The notes under the pieces were generated by a model. That model did no database searches and was not told the DNA's origin. It saw nothing but the letters and a program-made list of their open reading frames with translations. The position numbers and the translations under genes are program-made. Below are positions 1 to 7,143 of a DNA stretch of 16,925 nucleotides, in pieces (the stretch's first letter is position 1; each line of letters begins with the position of its first letter). Source of the stretch: CAWULT01 sp963923455 (lineage in GTDB: Bacteria; Acidobacteriota; Vicinamibacteria; Vicinamibacterales; UBA2999); NCBI GenBank assembly GCA_963923455.1, contig CAWULT010000101.1, positions 1-16,925 on the forward strand, read 5' to 3'.

Positions 1-1
1 G

Positions 2-520
2 ACGGGGACGGGCGGGGGTATCGTCGTCGACGGCCGCGTGCTGACGGGGCCGAATGCCATCGCGGGGGAGTGGGGGCACAACCCCTTGCCGTGGCCCGAC
101 CCGGCTGCGGCGGAGATGCCGGGACCACCCTGCTACTGCGGGCGTCGCGGCTGCATCGAGACGTTTCTGTCCGGCCCCGGCCTGGCTGGCGACGTCGAGG
201 CGGCGACCGGCCTCCGGATTGAGCCGCCAGATCTGGCTTCCCGCGCGGGCGCGGGCGACCACGTCGCCGAGGCCTGTCTCGAGCGGTACGAGCGCCGCAT
301 GGCGCGTGCGTTGGCGAGCGTGATCAACGTACTCGACCCCGACGTCATCGTGCTCGGGGGCGGCCTGTCGAACCTGGACCGGCTCTACGCGAACGTGCCC
401 CGTCTCTGGGCGCCCCACGTGTTCTCCGACACGGTCGTGACCCGGCTCCTCAAGGCGCGGCATGGCGACTCGAGCGGCGTCCGGGGCGCCGCTTGGCTCT
501 GGCCGGCCCCCGGCCGGTGA
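2..520 (+). CDS. mak: Fructokinase Mak, ROK family (5'-truncated by window edge)
   Basis: Cytoplasmic ATP-dependent sugar kinase, expected to make fructose 6-phosphate. The frame is open from base 2 to the TGA at 518-520, giving the C-terminal 172 or so residues. E. coli Mak has about 302, so the N-terminal ATP-binding DxGGTK lobe lies outside the window. Visible are the segment AGEWGHNPLPW, the ROK zinc cluster CYCGRRGCIE, the core DPDVIVLGGGLSN, and the C-terminal stretch HGDSSGVRGAAWLWP. These resemble E. coli Mak (as I recall its sequence) more than NagK or Glk, which makes fructose the likeliest substrate. A GTG codon at 38 is in frame but would remove conserved sequence, so it is not the start. 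The gene converges on the barrel-like gene on the other strand. Confidence 0.9.
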   Translation, partial: TGTGGGIVVDGRVLTGPNAIAGEWGHNPLPWPDPAAAEMPGPPCYCGRRGCIETFLSGPGLAGDVEAATGLRIEPPDLASRAGAGDHVAEACLERYERRMARALASVINVLDPDVIVLGGGLSNLDRLYANVPRLWAPHVFSDTVVTRLLKARHGDSSGVRGAAWLWPAPGR

Positions 521-537
521 GCGGCTGGCGCCGTCGT

Positions 538-579
538 GGCCAGGCACGTGGCCGGCGTGTCCGGGGCGCGGTCGCGCCC
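538..579. terminator. Pair of GC-rich hairpins between convergent genes
   Basis: Two perfect inverted repeats lie in the 69-base gap between convergent stop codons. GGCCA/TGGCC at 538-542 and 549-553 has a 6-nt loop. GGGCGC/GCGCCC at 564-569 and 574-579 has a 4-nt loop. Their position suits bidirectional termination, but neither is followed by a T tract, so intrinsic termination is uncertain. Confidence 0.35.
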
Positions 580-589
580 GTGCGCCGGG

Positions 590-1108
590 TCAGCGCGGGC
601 CCAGTCCGACGCCCACGTGGATGCTCGCGCGGTGGTGCAGCTCCCAGCCCACCCGGTACTCGCCGGCGACGTAGGCCCGGTCGGACACCCACGCCCGGAT
701 GCCCGCGCCGCCCGTCCACGCACCCTCGCGCGAGGTGAAGGTGACGCCGTTGAAGGCGTCGCTGTGCTGGAACAGCCCCGCGCCCGCCACCAGGTACGGC
801 ACGGCGCCCCGCCGCGCCGGCGCCCGCAGGTCGAACGTGATGTTGCCCGTGGCGATCAGGTCGCGATCCGATCCGGGCCCGACCAGATACAACAGTTCCG
901 GCCCAATCGCGACGCGCCGGGACAGATAGTACCGGGCGGATGCGCCCACCACCTCGTGACGGACGGCCGCGTCGTCGACGAACGCCGCCAAGCCGGCCTG
1001 ACCCTCGAGCGTCGGAGCGGGGCGCGGGGACGACGGCTGCGCGCGAGCCGGGTCGGCCCAGACCAGCAGCAGCGCGGCAGACAACAGGACCGGCGCGATC
1101 GTTCTCAT
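590..1108 (-). CDS. Exported outer-membrane beta-barrel-like protein, function unknown
   Basis: A 172-residue protein with a clear Sec signal peptide: MRT, a hydrophobic run at about residues 5-17, and a probable cleavage after the ARA ending at residue 23. The mature part alternates polar and hydrophobic residues with many Gly and aromatic positions (for example SARYYLSRRVAIGPELLYLVG, AYVAGEYRVGWELHHR), as in small OmpA-like or porin-like barrels. The chain does not end in the usual aromatic residue, so barrel assignment is a fold-level guess. The start is the ATG at 1106-1108, because a GGAGG (minus-strand reading of 1115-1119) sits 6 nt upstream and the signal peptide begins there; longer readings of the frame run back into the oppositely oriented PLP-enzyme gene. 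It is transcribed divergently from the alpha-oxoamine synthase. No substrate or pathway can be assigned. Confidence 0.75.
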   Translation of the reverse strand: MRTIAPVLLSAALLLVWADPARAQPSSPRPAPTLEGQAGLAAFVDDAAVRHEVVGASARYYLSRRVAIGPELLYLVGPGSDRDLIATGNITFDLRAPARRGAVPYLVAGAGLFQHSDAFNGVTFTSREGAWTGGAGIRAWVSDRAYVAGEYRVGWELHHRASIHVGVGLGPR

Positions 1109-1215
1109 TCGAATCCTCCGTATCGGAAGGTGCGGACCGCGAGAAGACGGGCTCATGCCGGTCGGGGGCCGTCCGACGCTGCCGCAGGCCCGTGCGGGTC
1201 GACAGGTCTTCAACC

Positions 1216-1221
1216 GATAAT
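1216..1221 (+). promoter_or_regulatory. Candidate -10 box for the alpha-oxoamine synthase gene
   Basis: GATAAT matches five of six bases of the sigma-70 -10 consensus, in a GC-rich 148-base divergent gap. It would place transcription initiation near 1228, about 29 nt before the ATG at 1257. No convincing -35 hexamer is visible at 16-18 nt spacing. Confidence 0.3.
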
Positions 1222-1256
1222 GCGGACGTCCCCAACCCGGAGGCGACTCCCTGCGC

Positions 1257-2510
1257 ATGTCGACGGTCGATCCCAAGTCCCTGAACCTCGGCGATTTCTT
1301 CGCCGGCCATGACACCGATCCGCTGGCGGCGCCGCCGGACTTCCTCGCGTGGGTGCGCGCCACCGCACGCGAGCACGGGCTGTTCCGCACCCCCCTGGCG
1401 GGTGCGGCCGGTCCGCGGACGCTCGTCGAGATCGACGGCCGGCCGCGCCAGCTGATCAACCTCGCCTCGCTCGACTACCTGGGCCTCAACCGGGATCCGC
1501 GCATTGCGACGGCCATCCGCGACGCGCTCGACGAGTGGGGCGTCGGCGCGTGCGGCGTGCCGCTGCTGACGGGCACCAGCCGCCTGCATCGCCGCCTCGA
1601 GGCGATGGTCAGCGAAATGCTCGAACGCGCCGACACGATGCTGTTCCCCAGCGGATTCTCCGGCGGCGTCGGGTTGATGTCGGCGCTGCTCCGCAAGGGC
1701 GACGTCGCGATCGCCGACGTCAAGGCACACATGTGCTGGATGGACGGGATCCGCACCTCGGGCGCCACGCTGGCCACCTTCCCGCACGGGGACGTCCGGG
1801 CGCTCGACGCCCTGCTCGACCGGCACAAGCACGCCCGCCGGGTGGTGATCGTCGACGGCCTGTATTCGATGGACGGTGACGTGGCCGACCTGCCCGCGCT
1901 GCTCGACGTCTGCGACGCCCACGGCGTGGGCCTGATCGTCGACGAGGCGCACAGCATCTTCGCGCTCGGCCGACGGGGCGGCGGCGTGACCGAGGCCACC
2001 GGCACCGAGAGGCGGGTGCGCCTGCTGTTCGGAACCTTTTCGAAGGGGCTGAGCATGCTGGGCGGCTTCGCCTCGGGTGATGCGGACCTGCTGTCGTACG
2101 CGCGGCTGTACGCGCACCCGTTCGGCTTCTCGGCCGCGCTGCCGCCGGTCTACGTGGCGGGAATGATCGCGGCCGTGAAGATCGCCGTGGAGGAGCACGA
2201 GCGCCGCGAGCGACTGGCCGCCAATGCCTCGTACTTCCGCGACGCGCTGCACAGCCTTGGCCTCGACACGGGCGTCTCGACGACGCATGTCGTGCCGATC
2301 ATCGTGCGCGACCGGGCGCTGCTCTACGAGGCGGGGCTGCGGTTGCGCGAGCTCGGGCTGTACCTCGTGCCGATCGACTATCCGGCCGTGCCGGAGGATG
2401 CCGTGCGCTTCCGCACGTCGCTGTCGGCGGCGCACACGCGCGAGGAACTCGACGAGGCCCTGAACCTGATCGAAGACGTCCTGGCCAGACCCCTCCGGGC
2501 CCGCGCCTGA
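1257..2510 (+). CDS. Alpha-oxoamine synthase family PLP-dependent acyltransferase
   Basis: A 417-residue fold-type I PLP enzyme of the BioF / Kbl / serine palmitoyltransferase / CqsA group, which condenses an acyl thioester with an amino acid and releases CO2. Visible features: the family opening NLASLDYLGL (68-77), GTSRLHRRLE (106-115), the PLP-stacking His of AHMCWMDG (H158), the PLP-binding VDEAHS (228-233), and the Schiff-base lysine in GTFSKGL (K263). GTFSK recalls serine palmitoyltransferase and CqsA more than BioF, but no acyl carrier protein, bio or tdh gene lies nearby, so the substrate is open: AONS, KBL, sphingoid base or other ketone synthesis. The ATG at 1257 has GGAGG at 1239-1243, 13 nt upstream, rather far. 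An extension of about 60 residues before the core suits SPT-like members. The next gene, EF-P-like, is 122 nt downstream and probably has its own promoter. Confidence 0.85.
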   Translation: MSTVDPKSLNLGDFFAGHDTDPLAAPPDFLAWVRATAREHGLFRTPLAGAAGPRTLVEIDGRPRQLINLASLDYLGLNRDPRIATAIRDALDEWGVGACGVPLLTGTSRLHRRLEAMVSEMLERADTMLFPSGFSGGVGLMSALLRKGDVAIADVKAHMCWMDGIRTSGATLATFPHGDVRALDALLDRHKHARRVVIVDGLYSMDGDVADLPALLDVCDAHGVGLIVDEAHSIFALGRRGGGVTEATGTERRVRLLFGTFSKGLSMLGGFASGDADLLSYARLYAHPFGFSAALPPVYVAGMIAAVKIAVEEHERRERLAANASYFRDALHSLGLDTGVSTTHVVPIIVRDRALLYEAGLRLRELGLYLVPIDYPAVPEDAVRFRTSLSAAHTREELDEALNLIEDVLARPLRARA

Positions 2511-2529
2511 CCGGCGCGGCACCCGCCGG
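2511..2529 (+). terminator. Weak hairpin after the PLP-enzyme gene
   Basis: CCGGC (2511-2515) and GCCGG (2525-2529) can pair across a 9-nt loop directly after the stop codon. The stem is short and no T tract follows, so termination here is only possible. Confidence 0.2.
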
Positions 2530-2590
2530 GGGGTGGCAACAGGGCCGCAACGCGCCGCCGTACCGGTGGACCCCCGGCCGCACGGGCGGC

Positions 2591-2596
2591 TATGAT
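2591..2596 (+). promoter_or_regulatory. Candidate -10 box for the EF-P-like gene
   Basis: TATGAT (five of six to the -10 consensus) lies in a GC-rich gap about 37 nt before the ATG at 2633, implying a leader of roughly 30 nt. No good -35 sequence is seen upstream. A GAGG at 2625-2628 is the ribosome-binding site for the following gene. Confidence 0.3.
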
Positions 2597-2632
2597 CCGA
2601 CGACGGACTCCCGCGGTTCCGCACGAGGTTTC

Positions 2633-3208
2633 ATGGCCAGCCTGATCGAAGCGATCGACATCAAGCGCAAGATGTTCTTCGAGTACGAGAACGCCCCCTA
2701 CCACTGCCTCGACGTGGAGGTGTCGCGCCCGACGGCGCGCGGCGGCCAGACGCTCGTGCGCCTGAAGATGCGCAACCTGCTGACGCGGGCCGTCTTCGAC
2801 CGCACGTTCAAGGCCGGCGAGAAGTTCGGCGAGCCCGACCTCGTGCAGGTCACGGCGACGTTCCTCTACGCCGACGCCGACGGCTACCACTTCATGGATC
2901 AGGAGTCGTTCGAGACGCTGACGCTCTCGGCCGACACCGTGGGAGACGACCGGCTGCTGCTCGTCGACAACGTGCAGGTGCAAATCCTGAAGTTCAACGG
3001 CAACCCGATCGGCATCCAGTTCCCGCCCCACATCGAGTTGACCGTCACCTACACGGAGCCCGGCGTGCGCGGCGACACGGCGAGCGGCGGCGTCACCAAG
3101 GCGGCCACGCTCGAGACGGGGCTGGAGATCCGCGTGCCGCTCTTCATCAAGGAAGGCGAGCGGGTGAAGGTGCACACCGAGACGCGGGAGTTCGCCGGCC
3201 GCGCCTGA
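2633..3208 (+). CDS. efp: Elongation factor P family protein with YeiP/EfpL-type loop
   Basis: A 191-residue three-domain protein of the EF-P / eIF5A family, which enters the ribosomal E site and helps peptide-bond formation on polyproline stretches. The N-terminal KOW domain is about residues 1-65, the first OB domain about 66-128, and the second about 130-191, containing TYTEPGVRGDTA and the closing TGLEIRVPLFIKEGERVKVHTETREF. The tip loop that reaches the peptidyl transferase centre reads SRPTARGGQT (31-40), with Arg36 at the tip. Classical E. coli EF-P has a shorter PGKGQ loop with a modified Lys34; E. coli YeiP (EfpL) has SPTARGAAT with an unmodified Arg33. The loop and the C-terminus (TREFAGRA against YeiP RRYMGRA) therefore look YeiP-like, while RNLLTR resembles canonical EF-P. 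Start: ATG at 2633, with GAGG 4 nt upstream. No epm or earP modification gene is present in the window. Confidence 0.92.
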   Translation: MASLIEAIDIKRKMFFEYENAPYHCLDVEVSRPTARGGQTLVRLKMRNLLTRAVFDRTFKAGEKFGEPDLVQVTATFLYADADGYHFMDQESFETLTLSADTVGDDRLLLVDNVQVQILKFNGNPIGIQFPPHIELTVTYTEPGVRGDTASGGVTKAATLETGLEIRVPLFIKEGERVKVHTETREFAGRA

Positions 3209-3214
3209 GTCGCG

Positions 3215-3244
3215 CCGAGCGCGAGTGATCGCCTCGAGGCTCGG
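3215..3244 (+). terminator. Hairpin downstream of the EF-P-like gene
   Basis: CCGAGC (3215-3220) pairs with GCTCGG (3239-3244), and inside it CGAG (3222-3225) pairs with CTCG (3233-3236), giving a two-part stem of ten pairs that starts 7 nt after the stop codon. A GGGG and no T run follow, so it may act as a weak terminator or an mRNA 3'-end stabiliser ahead of the receptor gene. Confidence 0.4.
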
Positions 3245-3250
3245 GGAATC

Positions 3251-3265
3251 TCTCCTGAACGGAGA
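3251..3265 (+). promoter_or_regulatory. Small hairpin covering the receptor gene's ribosome-binding site
   Basis: TCTCC (3251-3255) and GGAGA (3261-3265) form a perfect five-pair stem with a TGAAC loop. The 3' arm contains the GGAG that serves as Shine-Dalgarno for the GTG start at 3272 (7-nt spacing). Folding would hide the ribosome-binding site. Whether it is regulatory is inference; the stem is short. Confidence 0.35.
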
Positions 3266-3271
3266 TCGCGT

Positions 3272-5788
3272 GTGACCGAGGGGTTGAAACGGGGGGCGTT
3301 CGGCAGCCTCGTCGTCCTGACGGTTGGTGCCTCGGTGCTCGCGGCGCAGGGGCCGCCGGCGAGTCCGCAGGCGCCGGTGGCCGCGCCGCAGGGCGTCACG
3401 GTGACCGTCGTGGGGACGACACCCGCGGGCAGCGACGTGGCGGCCCAGGACGTTCCTGCGCCCGTGCAAGGTGCGACGGCGGCGGACCTGGAGCATGCGG
3501 CGGCCCTCGACGTGACGGACTTCCTGAACCGCCGGTTCGGGGCGGTGCACGTCAACGAGGTCCAGGGCAACCCGTACCAGGCCGACGTCAACTACCGCGG
3601 CTACACGGCGTCGCCGCTGCTCGGCTCGCCGCAAGGGCTGTCGGTCTACATGGACGGTGTCCGGCTGAACCAGCCGTTCGGCGACGTCGTCAGCTGGGAC
3701 CTGATTCCCCGCAACGCCGTGGACACGGTGACGCTGATGCCCGGGTCGAATCCCCTGTTCGGCCGCAACACGCTCGGTGGTGCGCTGGCGCTGCGGACCA
3801 AGAGCGGGCGCACCAGCCCCGGCACGTCGGTGCAGGCGACCTATGGCAGCAGCGTGCGGCGTGCACTCGAGTTCGAGCACGGCGGCGCCAGGGCGAGCGG
3901 CTTCGACTGGTTCGTCGCCGGGACGCTGTTCGCCGAGGACGGCTGGCGGCAGGACTCGCCGTCGGACGTGCGGCAGTTGTTCGGCAAGTTCGGGTGGGAG
4001 CGCGCGGCCGGGTCGCTGACGCTGAGCGTCGTGCACGCCGACAACGCGCTGACCGGCAACGGCCTGCAGGAGACGGGATTCCTCGACCGCGACTACGCCA
4101 GCGTCTACACCAAGCCGGACGAGACCGACCAGCGCGCCACCGGCGTCACCCTCACAGGGTCGCGCCGCTTGCGGCGCGTCGAGCTCTCCGGCAACGCCCA
4201 CTACCGCGGTATCCGGACCAGCGCGCTCAACGGAGACCTCAACGAGGCGTCGCTCGATCAGGCGCTCTACCAGCCGTCGGCCGTCGAGATCGGCGTGCTG
4301 CAGGGGGCCAACTACGCCGGCGTTCCGCTCGGCGGTGCCACCGCGGCGAACACGCCGTTCCCGTCGTGGCGGTGCATCGCCAACGTGCTGTTGAACGACG
4401 AGCCGGCGGAGAAGTGCAACGCCGTCGTCAACCGGACGACGACGCGCCAGCACTCGGCGGGTGCGTCGGCCCAGCTGGTTCGCCGCGACGGCTCGACCGC
4501 GCGCGGCCACCAGTTGACGATCGGGGTGGCCTACGACCGTGGCCGCGCCGCGTTCGCGCAATCGACGCAGCTCGGGTACCTGAACCCGGACCGCAGCGTC
4601 ACGACGCTGCCGGCTTTCGCCGACGGCGTGACCGGTGGTACCGAGGACGGCGTGCCGTTCGATACCAGGGTCGACCTCGACGGGCTGGTGCAGACGGCCA
4701 GCGTCTACGCCGCCGAGGCCCTGGCGCTCGGCCGCGGCTGGCACGTGTCGTTGTCGGGCCGTTATGACAGGACCGCGGTGCGCAACCGCGACGCCATCAC
4801 GCCGGGTGGCGGGCCCGACTCGCTCGACGGCGATCACACGTTCGCCCGGTTCAACCCGGCCGCCGGCGTCGTGTACCGGCCGTCCACGGCGTGGAACCTC
4901 TACGCGGGCTACAGCGAGGCCAGCCGTGCGGCCACCGCGATCGAGCTGGGGTGCGCCAACCCGGAGAGGCCGTGCAAGCTGCCGAACGCCATGGCCGGCG
5001 ATCCGCCGCTCGCCATGGTCGTCGCGCGCACCTGGGAGACGGGCGCGCGCGGGCGCGCCGGCACGCTCGACTGGTCCGCCGGATTCTTTCACGGCGTCAA
5101 CCACGACGACATCCAGTTCGTCGTTTCGGAGCAGGCGGGCTTCGGCTACTTCACCAACGTCGGACGCACGCGGCGACAGGGCCTCGAACTGAGCGCATCC
5201 CGGCGGACCAGCCGCCTCGAGGCCGGGGCGAGCTACACGTGGCTGGACGCGACCTTCCAGAGCGAAGAGACGGTCAACGGCAGCGGCAACAGCTCGAACG
5301 ATGAGGCCGCTGCCGGCGCGCCGGGCTTCGAGGGCAGCATCGACGTCCAGCCCGGCGATCGCATTCCGCTCGTGCCGGCACACCTGCTGAAAGTGTTCGC
5401 GGGCGTGCAGGCCAGCGGTCGGCTGCGAATCGACGCCGACGTGCTCGCCGTGTCGAGCAGTTACGCGCGCGGCAACGAGAACAACCGGCACCAGCCACTG
5501 CCGCCGTACTACCTGGGAGCGGGCGTGGCGGACGGGTACGCGGTCGTCGGCCTGTCCGCGCGCTACCAGCTGCTGCGTGGCCTGCAGGTGTTCGCGCAGG
5601 TCAACAACCTGTTCGATCGCCGCTTCGCGACCGCCGCGCAGCTCGGGCCCAACGGGTTCACCGAGAGCGGCGCGTTCGTCGCGCGCCCGCTGCCCGCGAT
5701 CGGCGGCGCGTATCCGGTGGTGCAGTCGACCTTCCTGGCTCCAGGGGCGCCTCGGCGGGCCTGGGTCGGCACGCGCGTGACGTTCTGA
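3272..5788 (+). CDS. TonB-dependent outer-membrane receptor
   Basis: An 838-residue ligand-gated outer-membrane transporter powered by TonB-ExbB-ExbD. A signal peptide spans about residues 1-25 (hydrophobic run, probable cleavage before QGPP). A TonB-box-like VTVTVVG follows near residue 42. The plug domain covers about residues 69-180 (DVTDFLNRRFGAVHV, YMDGVRLNQPFGD, PGSNPLFGRNTLGGALAL). The remainder is a long beta-barrel with YAGYSEASRAATAIELGCA, a NLFDRRF segment, and a terminal aromatic strand ending RVTF, typical for BAM recognition. Two Cys pairs (WRC...EKC near 370-385; CANPERPC near 565-572) may form extracellular-loop disulfides. The segment around CKLPNAMAGDPPLAMVVARTWE resembles proteobacterial FecA/COG4772-like receptors as I remember them, but no siderophore, cobalamin or glycan gene is adjacent, so the ligand is unknown. 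The start is GTG 3272, chosen for its GGAG and signal peptide. Confidence 0.92.
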   Translation: MTEGLKRGAFGSLVVLTVGASVLAAQGPPASPQAPVAAPQGVTVTVVGTTPAGSDVAAQDVPAPVQGATAADLEHAAALDVTDFLNRRFGAVHVNEVQGNPYQADVNYRGYTASPLLGSPQGLSVYMDGVRLNQPFGDVVSWDLIPRNAVDTVTLMPGSNPLFGRNTLGGALALRTKSGRTSPGTSVQATYGSSVRRALEFEHGGARASGFDWFVAGTLFAEDGWRQDSPSDVRQLFGKFGWERAAGSLTLSVVHADNALTGNGLQETGFLDRDYASVYTKPDETDQRATGVTLTGSRRLRRVELSGNAHYRGIRTSALNGDLNEASLDQALYQPSAVEIGVLQGANYAGVPLGGATAANTPFPSWRCIANVLLNDEPAEKCNAVVNRTTTRQHSAGASAQLVRRDGSTARGHQLTIGVAYDRGRAAFAQSTQLGYLNPDRSVTTLPAFADGVTGGTEDGVPFDTRVDLDGLVQTASVYAAEALALGRGWHVSLSGRYDRTAVRNRDAITPGGGPDSLDGDHTFARFNPAAGVVYRPSTAWNLYAGYSEASRAATAIELGCANPERPCKLPNAMAGDPPLAMVVARTWETGARGRAGTLDWSAGFFHGVNHDDIQFVVSEQAGFGYFTNVGRTRRQGLELSASRRTSRLEAGASYTWLDATFQSEETVNGSGNSSNDEAAAGAPGFEGSIDVQPGDRIPLVPAHLLKVFAGVQASGRLRIDADVLAVSSSYARGNENNRHQPLPPYYLGAGVADGYAVVGLSARYQLLRGLQVFAQVNNLFDRRFATAAQLGPNGFTESGAFVARPLPAIGGAYPVVQSTFLAPGAPRRAWVGTRVTF

Positions 5789-5791
5789 GGT

Positions 5792-5812
5792 CCGCGGCGG
5801 GACGTGCCGCGG
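5792..5812. terminator. GC-only hairpin between receptor and permease genes
   Basis: CCGCGGC (5792-5798) pairs perfectly with GCCGCGG (5806-5812) over a 7-nt loop, 3 nt after the receptor stop codon and in the gap between convergent genes. It has no T tract; a bidirectional role is possible. Confidence 0.4.
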
Positions 5813-5861
5813 CCCTCCCATCGCGGCGCAGCCTCCGGCGCGTCACGCCCGCTTGCCGGCC

Positions 5862-7139
5862 CTACTCGTACCGGAGCGACTCGACCGGATCGAGGGCGGC
5901 CGCGCGTCGTGCGGGCAGATAGCCCGCGAGAATGCCGACGGCGACCGAGACGACCAGGCCGGAGACGACGGCCCATCCCGGCGGTACGGCGGGGAAGACC
6001 GGCGCGATCTGCGCCGCGATGAGGCCGATGCCGGAGGCCAGCACCACCCCGAGCGCGCCGCCAACGCCCGAGAGCACGGCAGCCTCGAACAGGAACTGGC
6101 GCAGGATCTCGGCGCGGCGCGCGCCGACGGCGAGCCGCAGGCCGATCTCGCGCGTGCGCTCGGTGACGCTCATCACCATCACGTTCGCGATGCCGATGCC
6201 GCCGACGAGGAGGCTGACGCCAGCCAGCCCCAGGGTTGCCAGGAAGATCTGGAAGCCGATTTGATCGAACTGCGCGATGATCTGGTCCGCGGTCGAGATG
6301 GTGAAGTCGGGAGGCGCCTCGTCCGGCACCTGGCGGAGCAGGCGCAGGACCAGCTCCGTCTCGATCCGGGCCCGCTCGCGCATGCCCGGCCGCGCCCGGA
6401 TGTAGAGCACGGTTTCGTCGGCCTCGGGAAAACGGCGCTGCGCCGTGCCGAGCGGCAGCGACACCACGTTGTCGTTCCGGTTCTCGCCGAAGAAGGTGCC
6501 CCGCCTCGGCGCCAGCTGCCCCACGACGTAGTACCGCTCGCCGCCCAGCAGAAACGACCGGCCGATCGCCGGCTCGGCCCCGAAGAGCGCCCGCGCCACG
6601 TTGGCGCCGATTACGGCAACCGGCGCGGCCACCTGCCCCTCGAGCGAGGTGAACGGGCGGCCGGCAGCGAAGTCGGCGCCGGTCACGTCGAAGAAGTTCG
6701 CCGAGACGCCCTCCACGAGCACCGTGTCCGATTCGCTGGCGCCCGCACGAGCCGACAGCGTTCGGGTGCCGGTGACGACCGGCACGATGAGCTGCACGCC
6801 GACCTCCCGCACCGACGGCCCGAGCCGCTCGATGTCCGCGGCGAACGCGGGCGAGAGCGGCCGGCGGTCCGCGTCGGCGTCGGAGACCGGCGAGTACGGA
6901 TCCCCGCTGCGGTGGAACGCGAAGACGTTCTCCGTGCCGAGCTCGCGAAAGAGCAGCGCGACGCTGTTGCGCAGGCCCACCAGCACCGAGGCGACGAGCA
7001 CGACCGTCACGATTCCGATCACGACGCCGACCACGGCCAGCGTCGATCGCGCCGGCTGCGACCGCACCGACGCGAGGCCGAGACGGATGGTCTCGCCAGC
7101 GACACGGCTCATCGCCCGTCCGTCGAGCGGCACGGCCAC
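5862..7139 (-). CDS. ABC transporter permease, MacB/FtsX type (downstream of pair)
   Basis: A 425-residue inner-membrane permease with MacB topology: one N-terminal transmembrane helix (about 33-55, STLAVVGVVIGIVTVVLVA), a large periplasmic MacB_PCD-like domain (about 60-290), and three C-terminal helices (about 297-320, 349-377, 388-410) forming the FtsX domain. The coupling segment VTERTREIGLRLAVGARRAEILRQF precedes the third helix, and the chain ends in the family-typical ARRAAALDPVESLRYE. Such proteins work as mechanotransmitters with a LolD/MacB-like ATPase and a periplasmic adaptor, exporting peptides, antibiotics or lipoproteins. The GTG at 7139 leaves 4 nt to the upstream permease stop; an ATG at 7112 (MSRVAGETIRLGLAS) fits the family N-terminus and may be the true start. 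There is no nucleotide-binding domain in this chain. Substrate unknown. Confidence 0.88.
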   Translation of the reverse strand: MAVPLDGRAMSRVAGETIRLGLASVRSQPARSTLAVVGVVIGIVTVVLVASVLVGLRNSVALLFRELGTENVFAFHRSGDPYSPVSDADADRRPLSPAFAADIERLGPSVREVGVQLIVPVVTGTRTLSARAGASESDTVLVEGVSANFFDVTGADFAAGRPFTSLEGQVAAPVAVIGANVARALFGAEPAIGRSFLLGGERYYVVGQLAPRRGTFFGENRNDNVVSLPLGTAQRRFPEADETVLYIRARPGMRERARIETELVLRLLRQVPDEAPPDFTISTADQIIAQFDQIGFQIFLATLGLAGVSLLVGGIGIANVMVMSVTERTREIGLRLAVGARRAEILRQFLFEAAVLSGVGGALGVVLASGIGLIAAQIAPVFPAVPPGWAVVSGLVVSVAVGILAGYLPARRAAALDPVESLRYE

Positions 7140-7143
7140 CGGC

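Noticed and set aside
38..520. GTG at 38 as a start of the ROK kinase
   Set aside because: Conserved ROK sequence (TGTGGGIVVDG) continues upstream in frame to the window edge, so the gene is truncated rather than short.
450..2624. 724-codon open frame on the minus strand
   Set aside because: It is antisense to the PLP-enzyme gene and runs through the barrel-like gene in another frame; its translation is low-complexity Arg/Gly/Ala/Pro-rich without motifs, as expected for GC-rich shadows.
2378..5821. 1147-codon open frame on the minus strand
   Set aside because: It is antisense to the EF-P-like and TonB receptor genes, which have clear families; the antisense product is Arg/Val/Ala-rich with no recognisable domain.
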